NCBI RefSeq assembly: GCF_964204865.1
Contig: NC_135258.1
Span: forward strand, 23,339,083 to 23,403,082
Direction of reading: 5' to 3'
DNA length: 64,000 nucleotides
Origin: Styela clava
Lineage: Eukaryota; Chordata; Ascidiacea; Stolidobranchia; Styelidae
This document shows, piece after piece, positions 37,654 through 47,559 of the stretch; position 1 is the first letter of the stretch; each line of letters starts with the position of its first letter. The translations under genes were made by a program, and so were the position numbers. A model generated the notes under the pieces. That model was not told the origin of the DNA, made no database searches, and saw only the letters and a program-made list of their open reading frames with translations.

Positions 37654-39337
37654 GATACACATAAGAATCTAACAAAAGAAGTCAAATTCATTCCAAGTCT
37701 TCTTAATGCTGCAGATTGTTTAACAAAACCTATTTCCTGCGAGAAGCTTACAATTTGGCATGAAGGACCTGAATTTCTAAGACAACCAATGGAATATTGG
37801 CCGAATGATGATGACTTAAAATTAGATGAATTACGTCAAGAAATATTGGAAGAAAAACCACCAACTAAGTCAAAAGCATATCGCGGAAAAAGACAATTCA
37901 ACGTCGTTAAAGCAGATTTGCCTTATCAAAATGATAATGATTTAGCGGCTCATTTTTCTTCATGGCAAGACTTGCTAAGAGCGACAGCTTGGATGAAGGG
38001 TGCATTTCAGCAAAAATCATTTGTCAATTTGGAATTTAAACCTGTCGATGTCGTACAATACATAGAGAAAGCAAAATTGTGTATATTCAGAATTTGTCAA
38101 AAATCTATGATTGATGAATTTGGGAAAGCTGTCAAAACTCTATGGAAATTAGACTTGTTATTCGATTCTCACGGAATTCTTCGTATTGGTGGAAGACTGA
38201 ATAGAACTGATTTATATATGGAAATGAAGCATCCAGTCGTGCTTCCGGGCAAACATTCCCTCGTTCGTCTTCTTGGAGTGTTCTATCATAAAAAGTTTTT
38301 ACATCAAGGGTATCGAGTTATATGGGCAAATATGAAGAATGACGGTATTGTTCTTATTGGTGAAAGAATACTCTTAAAATCAATAGCATCAATGTGTATA
38401 TTTTGCAGAATTCGTCGTAGAAAGTTGCTACAGCAACGCATGGGAGAACTTCCTTCATTTCGAATGCAACCACAGATGGCACCATTCAATTCTGTAGCAA
38501 TGGATTTTTTCGGATACTTGAAAGTAAAGCAATCTCGAAATGTAGTTATCAACGCGTCTGTTTTAATTATTACATGTGCAACCACTCGTTGTATTCATCT
38601 GGAACTGTGTCTGGCTCTGGATACTAATTCGTTTCTTCGGGCATGGAGACGATTTGTATCTATATATAAGGGGAATTCATCCTGCATTTGTATTTTCCGA
38701 CGGAGGTACTACATTTCAAGCTAGTCAAGCGCCTATCAAGGAATGGATCGAGAAATGGAATTTTCAGTTGATTCAACATGAGATGGCAGAGAATCAAACG
38801 AAATTTGATTGGAAATATAATGTGCCTTACGCGTCACATATGAATGGAGTAGTAGAATCGCTTATCAACTCGGTTCGCAAAGCACTCGATGCATCAGTGG
38901 TGAATTACAGCAGGGCTCTTATGACCTACGAAGAATGGACAACTGTTCTCAACGAAATTACTTATATCATCAATAGTCGACCACTTTTCCCAGATGGAAA
39001 CCCTTTGGAATATAATTGTATTACTGGCAATACTCTTTTACATCCATATGCAAAGCAGGTAGTCCCTCAAACTACACAAGAAGAGAGATTCAATCCACGA
39101 GACATGCTAAAAGTGGCAGAAAACAGAGTTGAAGTGTTCTGGAAAACATGGATGAAACACATACCGCCTCAGCTATTACTTGCTAACAAATGGTTTCGAA
39201 CAAGACGCAATCTTCAAGTTGGAGATTACGTATTAATTCTTCAACCTGGATTTAAAGGCGGAAGTGCACCAAGAGGTTTATGGAAAAAAGCACTGGTCCA
39301 CAACATTATGCCCAGTTCAGATGGTTTGAACATTTGA
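37654..39337 (+). pseudogene. BEL/Pao integrase region with DUF5641, frameshifted
   Basis: After the TAA the frame continues with a zinc-binding region (ending in CIFCRIRRRK), then the integrase core: first aspartate in MDFFGYL (codon 38,503), second in FVFSDGGTTFQAS, glutamate in HMNGVVESLINSV. A frame change near 38,675 separates the first aspartate from the other two residues. The C-terminal DUF5641-like domain (WFRTRRNLQVGDYVLIL) stops abruptly: its reading frame runs into the 3' LTR, where the stop codon lies. Confidence 0.85.
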
Positions 39338-39781
39338 CCGATTTATCTTGGTTCTACTTACTTTTGGTGTGTTTACGTATGGTTCACTGCATCGCGATTA
39401 TTGGCTGATTACTTGATTACTTCTTGTTATGGTTAACTGTCTAGAGCTTTAGTCTGTCTTTAGATCTGTTCTCATAAGCTTGTTAATGGTGCTATAGTCA
39501 TTGGGTATGAATAATCTATTTCATAAGTTTCTTACATTGGGATAATCTGTTCTGACAAAGCCTCATTTAAATGTAAGTGAATTGGTATATTCTTGCTTTG
39601 TATTGTGCCTGGTTGCCTGTACTCATTTTAATATTCATCTTTATTGTTTGTCAGGTCACTTTGTCTTACTGATATCTGGATTAAATCACTTTGGGAGAAA
39701 TCTATTCGTTTCATTCTGGGATATTAGTTAAAGAGACATAGTAGGCAAGGGTGATTTGTCAATGGGCAGAAATCCAAACTA
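39322..39781 (+). repeat. 3' LTR of the BEL/Pao element
   Basis: 460 bp, almost identical to the 5' LTR, followed by the CCGCC duplication. No purine tract precedes it: the bases before TGGTTTG are CCCAGTTCAGA. Confidence 0.9.
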
Positions 39782-40636
39782 CCGCCGAACTTAATTGAAA
39801 TAGTTAAACCGTAAATATTTGGTTAAACTATATATGCTGCAAGTTTTGAAAGTCATATAAAGTTAAATAAACCTATTTATGTTGGCATTTCGTTTTTTTT
39901 TATATGTATACTTGGGATGTTTTTTTGTGTAACAAAACAAGCCACAAATAGGCATTTATACGGGCCGCATACTAGATTGCAAATTTATTGTTGGAAGTGC
40001 TTGTTATTTATTCCTCGGGTATTCTTATCACCTAACTATTATAGTTATTAATTTTATTACATAACAAACTGCGATGCTAGGTGTATCTAAAATCAATCTT
40101 GCAGCCTATTTTGGTGCCTATGTTTCAAAATTTTCCCGGGCGCTTGAGCGCGCCCTGAACCCCAGACGTGCCGTTGCGACCTTTTTGCCGCTCCCCTTTT
40201 CTGGACGGCGAATATTCTTCTGCTTTAATTTTTGGTCCGCGATTAATCAACTTCTGGCCCCCTTGGTGTAGATCGTTTGCCAAATACATAACCAATTTTT
40301 ATGATTTACAAAATATTTACCACCCCGAAATTTCAAAACACCCCCCTAAAATGAAAAGCTGGGGAACATACTGAGTCCATGCATCTGAAAAAAGCAACTG
40401 GCTAACTAATCCCAAACGGGCGTCTCAAAAATGTCTTGCCCCAGTCCCACTTGTTTTACGTGCCCCACCAGCGCAGAACGAGTGGAACACGACATTTTCG
40501 AGACACCGAGTCCCATACCCAAGGGTTGTGCAACCTTTAATAGGCTACAGGAGGGATGGGTGAAACCGCATAATTGAATTCAGGTATATATACAGGCTTT
40601 GCAGCACGAAGGGATTGGAATTAAATACTCGCACGT

Positions 40637-40879
40637 TATAGGATAGGATAGGATTTACATATTTATCCCGGGGAGAGAGGAAAGCCGATAAGACGGCTTA
40701 TCCATATGGCGAACCACGGCCTCTCGTCCGGTTACCATTCCAAGTCGGGTATGGGATTAGTTTTACTGTATTGTTTGTTCGGAAGCATGGACTTGGTGGT
40801 GGAGGAAGCCGTAACCGACCAGCGGTTACGTGAACCACCCAACGACGGCGAAGAGCCCGTTGAGCCACACCGCCGCGCC
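40637..40879 (-). mobile_element. tRNA-derived SINE, copy 2 (deleted form)
   Basis: Same family and orientation as 31,661-32,084. The tail has repeated ATCCT units and the body is intact, but the head is shortened: the GGCGCGGCGGTGTGGCTCAA start is joined to the body without the B-box region. Such a copy could no longer be transcribed by Pol III through A and B boxes. Confidence 0.75.
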
Positions 40880-41224
40880 TATAAAGATTAAACTATATTA
40901 AAAGATACTCGTACGTTTTAGATTAGACTAACCTAGCGCCGCACGATGCGATTTTTTTTTTATCTGGGTTGGAGGTCCCAACTTAGACGTACTTGGTTGT
41001 TTTTTGACGGTAGCACTAGGCCTACTCACCCTACAAGTAATAAATGCATCATACAATGAGTGTAGAAAAAGGGTGACCAAAGTAAACTGGGAGGCATCGT
41101 ATTTCCTCACCCACAACAAATACCACGGTATTTCTCGGGAAGCAATTTTAAAAGAACTGCAGTTTCCTTTAAAAACTGATCAGAACAATAAACTCTCATT
41201 CTTAAGTATATTTAAAGTGAGTGA

Positions 41225-41430
41225 ACTCGCGATCACTTCTGGGTTTTTTCTGATTACGGCCCGCGAGACTTCCTTATAAGTTTTTGCGGTCCTTCAACCT
41301 CGCGACCTTGAACCAACCTGAAAAAACTTGTTTCGCGGGCCTTACCTCATTCAAAATTGACACTCCTCCGCGGGTCGCACACTTTTTCCTTGCCGCATTT
41401 GAAAATACCCAGCTGCGGTGCACGATATAT
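41225..41430. mobile_element. Diverged hAT end related to the element at 42,385
   Basis: Segments such as CTCATTCAAAATTGACACTC and CTCCGCGGGTCGCACAC match, in reverse orientation, the left subterminal region of 42,385-44,022 (ATTCAATATTGGCACTTCTC and CCGCGGGCCGCAC). It is an old relative without recognisable outer boundaries. Confidence 0.5.
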
Positions 41431-41904
41431 ATTGCTGCGATCGTCCAATGTCTAATCAGAGCCATTGTATGTTACATTACATATATATTACAGCCATAAA
41501 GACATTGTTCATTTTTTGATTTTACGATGGCGATGAGGACAATCAAAACCGATACAAAGATAATAATCAGATTGAAATTAAATTGGAAATTTGGGCTGCA
41601 AATTCCTTTCTATAATTTTCCTCAGTGAATCGTCGCCAGTGTTGATGCAAAGAGACTATAAAATCTTTCGATAGATAGTATACATACCGTAAGTGGTGTT
41701 TCTCGCGCGTTTGAACTACAAGGATTTATTTTTATTTTGGGAGATGTAGGTAGTGGCTCAGATTCGTGGGACACGTCGGATTAAACTGACTTCGGTTACA
41801 ATTACCGCATAATAAAAATGTGCTCTAGTGAAAAACGGGATATTTTTTCTCCTTCTTCCCCAGCCTAACTCCTTTTATGCGTTCATTTGCGAGAAAAAGC
41901 CTTG

Positions 41905-42330
41905 CCAACGGAGCATGCTGAGGGTCAACCCTGCCTTATCCCACGCATGATCTGGATATCAACCGTGAATGCAACATTTACGTCTACGATGCTGACAATA
42001 TTTGTATACATGCCTTTGATCAGTTAGGTGTTTTATCAGTCACTCCCACCGTTTCCAAGAGATTAAAAAGAAACTGGTGGTCGACCGTGTCAAATGCTTT
42101 GAATCGGTCCACGGTCATTATGCAAGATGGGATATTTTTTCATGGGGAAACCTGATTACACTATCCAGGTTGTTGTGAATATCTTGGATTGATCTTCCAG
42201 GCAGGGTCGATTTTTGGGTTTGTGTGATTACCCCATTTTTTTATTATTATTTGCGGATCAGAAGAGACATGCCTAAAACCTAACCCCATGCCTTCATGCC
42301 CAGGACGTGCCGACAGTCAATTTATGGTAT
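41905..42330 (-). mobile_element. LINE reverse transcriptase fragment (L1/Tx1-like) and LINE 3' end
   Basis: Reverse-strand translation of 42,230-41,905 gives KSTLPGRSIQDIHNNLDSVI, VDRFKAFDTVDHQFLFNLLE and IMRGIRQG, the consecutive boxes of an L1/Tx1-type RT, with stops and frame changes. Just upstream on that strand (42,330-42,235) lies a LINE 3' terminus with TCTGATCCGCAAATAATAAT, like those at 7,490 and 8,105. Two copies therefore abut here. Confidence 0.65.
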
Positions 42331-42384
42331 ACATTCTCTGAAGAGATTGTCACCTTACCACACCCATTGTGGTATGGTTTAGTT

Positions 42385-44022
42385 CAGGGGTGTGCAAACT
42401 GCGGCCCGCGGGCCAAACGCGGCCCGCAAGGCAAAATTGTGCGGCCCGCGGAGAAGTGCCAATATTGAATGATATGCGGCCCGCAAAACGAGTTTTTAAT
42501 CGAGTTTGATCTGGTATGTGAGAGTTATTCAAATTCCGGCTGGACGAGTAATACGTAGTCTTCACAGGCACCGCCAATCCTGCGATTCCGTATTGCCTGT
42601 TCATCCTGCGTTACACCCTACTATGTTGCAAACGTTTTTATTTTTCTTCCATTGCCAAATCCATTCAATAGTGTTATTGTCGAAAAGGTGAAAAAACTAT
42701 AGTGAACAAACGACAATTAACTATTATCTCTAAACTAACTAACTAGGTTTTAAATTGTTATAAACAATTTTCACCACTTGGCGTAAATTTTCACGTTATG
42801 AGTTTTATGCAAAACTCGAGCATGATTTGATGGCCAAGATCATTGCCGTTACTATACTGTAATGTTTTTTTACGAATGAAGTTAGAACACTCATTAAAAT
42901 AAGATTTTCTTACCGCAAAAACGACAAAAAATATAACCGTATTCGGTGCTTGAGATGTGGAATAATCGCTTACTCTAGCACGCATCATATCATATTTTCA
43001 CTAAATTAAATAAAGTTTTTACCAAGTTACATTGCAGCGGTGTTACGACGACCATGTATTTCACCGTAAAAGTTGCTCAATCGCAAATATATTTATCGCC
43101 CCGAATAATTCAAATATTTTTATCGAATACCGAATATTTTTAGAAAACCAAGACGCTCGCCATCCTGATGTTTGTAATTTAAATTACTGCCCGTTTATTC
43201 TTTTTCAATTGACAATTCTTACATAAAGGGGATGTCGAAGTTTGGTTTTATATATCTGCCAGAACTATTCACATCGGTGACGTAGCCTATGTCAAGGACA
43301 ACTACTAAGGAGTAAATTCAGGACTCGAGATATTTTATTCTGATTTTATCTTTTTCGTCGACTTTGTATTCATCATCACCGTTTGTGAATTAAGCGTCCG
43401 AATTTCATACGAACAATATTTTCTTCACTTACAGTGGAATGTGATATTTATGAAGTTGATACTTATACTTGAATACTTATACTCTTTTTACTGCGTCTGT
43501 CTTGTTTTCGCAATGGATAAAAACTCCAAAAAGCTGAAAAATTGGTAGTTGAAACGACAGAAAAATACTATCGACAAATCTGTAGTTTTTATATGTTAGC
43601 AAGAGCTGTGGGAAAAATATCATTGAATTCAAGAGTTCAATTTAATGACGCGCAAATATCGAAATGACATTCTAAAATCTTGAGGGATTGACAAATTCGA
43701 ACGGTTATTGTAACGTAACAATGTGCCAACTCGACACCGCGTGTCTTGGTTGACGATTCAATTTTGCCCCTTCAAAATTTTAGAAAGTATCTGCTTCTGC
43801 TTTGCAAAGCCTATAACGAAGTCCAATTTATTATCTATGGCTATTAAGTTACAATGCCCGAACAGCTTAGCTTGTGCGAAGCAAACAACGCATGTAATAA
43901 GATCAATAAACAAAATATTTGTACATGCAACTGCTAGAAATCTTATGGTAAAAAAGGTGCGGCCCGCGGTTTCACCCAGTTATCAATATTTGGCCCGCCT
44001 GTAATAAGGTTGCACACCCCTG
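42385..44022. mobile_element. Non-autonomous hAT transposon (1.64 kb)
   Basis: Terminal repeats CAGGGGTGTGCAAACTGCGG at left and the inverted GGTTGCACACCCCTG at right, with GCGGCCCGC subterminal motifs at both ends. A perfect 8-bp duplication, GTTTAGTT, flanks it (42,377-42,384 and 44,023-44,030). Short open frames inside do not resemble a transposase. Confidence 0.92.
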
Positions 44023-44194
44023 GTTTAGTTGACTAATCATTCCCGCTATTGTATATAGTATGATGCAGGTTGGAAGATCTAGGTTTAATCAGATTTCCAA
44101 CACTACAAAGCTAATGGCCATAAATATTTTACTGACAGGAGAGTCCGAGTCAAGCAAACCGTTTTAACGTTTTATTTGAGTGGGGTTGGTAACG

Positions 44195-44390
44195 TGATAT
44201 ACATATACAGCCATAAATATACATATAGCGCCAACTAAATATATATACATATAGCGCCAACTAAATATCCATATACAGCCAAGGTCATAATCATATACAG
44301 CCAATTAATATCCAAATACAGCCATTTTGGTGATGTCCAAATACTTCCAAGTCATATGCATGTACAGTCAATTAGATATACATATGATAT
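44195..44390 (+). repeat. Degenerate AT-rich minisatellite
   Basis: Repeats of roughly 25-35 bp built on ATACATATAGCGCCAACTAA and ATACAGCCA, at least six copies with much variation. Confidence 0.7.
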
Positions 44391-44399
44391 AATAAGTGT

Positions 44400-47300
44400 G
44401 TTAGGGTTAGGGTTTTGGAAATAACTCTCAGAAACTCCAAAACGGCTTTTGTTGAAGTTACATACGATAAGTGTAAAATATATGTAATAATTTATTGTGA
44501 TATTAGCATCATTTAGTCTCTAGTGACAATTAAGTCTCTACATGTTATTTGTTCGAAGCATACAAGGTCAGCCTCTCGTTGTTTACAATTTTATCGTACA
44601 TTTTGCCTCTGTATGCAGTGCATCGTGCGCTGCTTTGTAACCAATCATTGTAGACCCATTATTACCCTTTTTTCATTTGCCTGTAGCGCAAATCAGTAAT
44701 TACTTATCGATCTTGATCGGTAAGTATGTTGATAGGTATTTGTCTGTCTGTCTGTGTGTTAGATGCACGCGATATCTCACGAAAGCGATTTTGGATGGAT
44801 TATGTCGTATAATTAGCGAGTTATTAATTAATTAGTGATGGGACGCACGGTGTCACTATGGAGTAAGACCACTGTTTTGGGGGATCCCCTAACCTTCGAT
44901 CGATAAGTCTTCGGTTTCCAACCTAATTCTAGTTTTATTAGTTGTTTGCCTTTCGATCATTTTCGCATCACGCATTCGTCGTGTAAGAGCAGCAGGTATT
45001 TGTCCGTATTGTGGACTGTTTACTTATCTGTTATATATATGTTGCAATTGTTTTAGCCACCCGGATCGGAAAACGTTTGGTAGGAAATTAGCCTTTTGTT
45101 GTTGATATATGCTTTGTGACTTAAGGTAATCAATTTTGTTTTATTCATTTAAGAAAACCCCTGTTCTTTGCCAAGTGTATGAAGAAGAAGCTGATTTATG
45201 CATGTGTCTTATTTGTGGATAAAGGAACTGAAGGTGGCGCGTTCGATACGTTTTCATTGTGTCTCGTCTATATAGATTCCGGGCTATCAAATGACGTGAC
45301 ACGTGGTGCATGAATACATACAATCGGTTGTAATCCATAATGCCATAAGATAAAGCCCCACAACAGCTGATTGTAATAACATGCGAAATGTGTCGCTGCC
45401 AACGAAGACATTAAAAATCTCTTTTCAGTGAAATATTCTTTGGTTATTTTGTCAACGAACTAATCAATATAAAGTTTGGTGCAAACTATCATTACTCACA
45501 TTACATATCGATTATTCGAGAGAGCATCGACAGATTATGTTTATAGAATGAGACCATATTCGTTGACGCATTGGAGTATAGTGTGCTTATGCTTACAAAA
45601 ACTCCATAACGGCTATTGATTGAAATATATAAAAAAAAATGACTTGCAACTAGCGTAGAGTAGATGTAATAATGATATGAACATCATTCAGCGGTAAGAC
45701 GCATTTTGCCTGTGCATAATAGGACATAAAGTTGCCGGTGCATGTGGTTAAGGAAGAAATTAAATTAAATTATTGTTAAGCTTTCAGTTTGTTAAATAAA
45801 AAAACGATTCAACTGGAAATGTCATTCATTATATGCAAAGACCAGAAAAATATGGAAATGCCATTGACATGAAAATGAAACGATAGTTATGCTGTAATAG
45901 GTTATATAATACAACAAACCTGGCAAATAAAAAGTATAGTAATTTAGATGTCGTAAAGCAGTGGTTCTTAAATCTTTGTGATAAGACATCTTGTAAAAAC
46001 TCTCCGCGCATGCGACGCACTAGTGAGAAAATGTTTGAAAGCAAAATAAGAGAAACACTGAAAATCCAGGGACGTTCGCTGCGCTACCCACGAGGGGAAA
46101 TGTAAGGAAGAGATTTAAGTATAAACGAGCGTATGTTTCATTATGAGTTTGTTGGATGCACCAAGGTCGTTGCGCCGGACGAATGGCGGAAATTCGTCCG
46201 GCGCGTAGCCCCCAGCCACTTTAGTTCATTCAGTAGTTCAAGTAACAGGTCATAAACTGATCACTCTTGATGGATGTTTGGTTAGCTTTATTAGGACTTT
46301 GTTATGATATAGCTTTTGGATGAACCGTTTGTATCATTTTTAGTACAAGCTGAATATTCACAAAATTTTCGGATTTACTAAATTGAACTAACCTTACAGT
46401 GCACTCAGAAAGTAACATTGTGGTTTGATTTGATCAGTAATTATTGACTTCAGTTATGTAATAGTTTATTTAAATATGAATACCTACAGTCAGTAGAGTA
46501 TGACTTCCCAATTAAATATTTGTGCGAAGCAAAATTAAAATGACTCGTCAGTGCGCCATGTCGCACCCTTCGAAAACTCCTGTTGTAATGAAATAAGATA
46601 ATATTTTAGACTTTAGACTCTAAAGTTTAGAGCATTAAAATGGCACAACATTATATTCTACGAAATGAATGACGGCAAGATTATATAATTACACAACTTA
46701 ATTGTTAGCTCGTACTTGTAACTTGATTTCGAGAAAGGTATTTTCATTACATGTGAAAATATTAAATATCCCATCATACTGACTTATTAAGAACTGACTT
46801 GTCGATTATATTGGAAAACACTGCCACTGCTCGGGTGATATTTTTCGATTCAATTTAAAAAGCCTTAGAATGAATCTTCCACATTTTTATAATTCTTCAG
46901 CCCGTCGAAATTTTGGATGTGTTGCCGCTTAATTGCAATATGTTTCATTGGAAACACATCTAATTTTGTTGTTACCAGTGGGCAAGGTTGTATATGGAAA
47001 TAGGTCACGGATGCTATTGTAGATTGACACTACCATCGGTGTTCATGGTGGGATGATATGGCATCTTGCCAAGTTTTCAATTCTTTCATTTATTTTTAAT
47101 CTTCAATTGAATAAATACGACAATTCCAGTTCTGGTTCCGGAATTCGTCAGTTTCACATTTTTTATGAAACATTTTTTTCACACAGTGTACACTGCAATG
47201 TTTCAGATCTATCACAAGGCATGCTGCAATGGCAAAATACTTTGCAAGTCCACCGAAGGGATGTTTTGGGTACTCTGGTAGAATGTATTTCAGGTTTAAT

Positions 47301-47559
47301 GTTTGATGTGACTCCAAAAAACGTCAATATCATTTTGAATGAATGCCATTTCGAGTCCTTCATTAAATTTATTGCTATACGTCAGTAAACAGGGATCTAT
47401 ATTTTTGCAAATTGCTAGGGCGTTGGCTATAGCGAAATACCCACATTCACTTCCTCACTTCAATTTTGATGTTGTCACTATTGGTCCCCCTGAGCTGCAC
47501 AATTTCAGGATATTTACTCGATAAAAGACTGTCATACACTGATGCATGATTTTTTTGAT
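44400..47559. other. Intergenic stretch without recognised gene
   Basis: No coding exon recognised. The 111-codon frame at 47,053-47,388 has no motif. One strong hairpin is listed separately. Two TTAGGG units at about 44,402 are too few to be called telomeric. Confidence 0.45.
46172..46204. other. Perfect GC-rich hairpin, 12-bp arms
   Basis: GCGCCGGACGAA at 46,172-46,183 is followed by a 9-nt loop (TGGCGGAAA) and its exact complement TTCGTCCGGCGC at 46,193-46,204, in a low-GC surrounding. Its function is unknown; no poly-T run or gene is adjacent. Confidence 0.75.

Larger units (their letters stand above)
33533..39781 (+). mobile_element. BEL/Pao LTR retrotransposon, full length but disabled
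   Basis: 6,249 bp with two 460-bp LTRs and a 5-bp target duplication, CCGCC (33,528-33,532 and 39,782-39,786), the size usual for BEL/Pao. The gag, protease, reverse transcriptase, RNase H and integrase order and the YIDD polymerase box also fit that family. No envelope-like frame is present. The coding region is broken by three stop codons and at least three frame changes, so this copy cannot make a whole polyprotein. It lies inside a hAT element. Confidence 0.92.
33475..40265. mobile_element. Small hAT transposon split by a BEL/Pao insertion
   Basis: Left end CAGGGGTTCCCAAACAG at 33,475, right end inverted (CTGGCCCCCTTG) at 40,265. Both are flanked by the perfect 8-bp duplication GTGTAGAT (33,467-33,474 and 40,266-40,273). 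Removing the retrotransposon and its duplicated 5 bp leaves about 537 bp, a typical non-autonomous hAT. This fixes the order of events: the hAT element came first, the BEL element second. Confidence 0.82.

Noticed and set aside
40417..40505. Possible short inverted repeat (GCGTCTCAAAAATGTC versus GACATTTTCGAGACACC)
   Set aside because: Imperfect, with no flanking duplication; could be a MITE remnant but not supportable.
41004..41279. 91-codon forward frame with plausible protein composition and a GTGAGT at its end
   Set aside because: No recognised homology, no ATG context with support, no neighbouring exon in phase, and its 3' part runs into a diverged hAT end. It could be an orphan exon, but the evidence is too thin.
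44400..44416. TTAGGGTTAGGG as a possible internal telomere repeat
   Set aside because: Only two units, expected by chance in such sequence.
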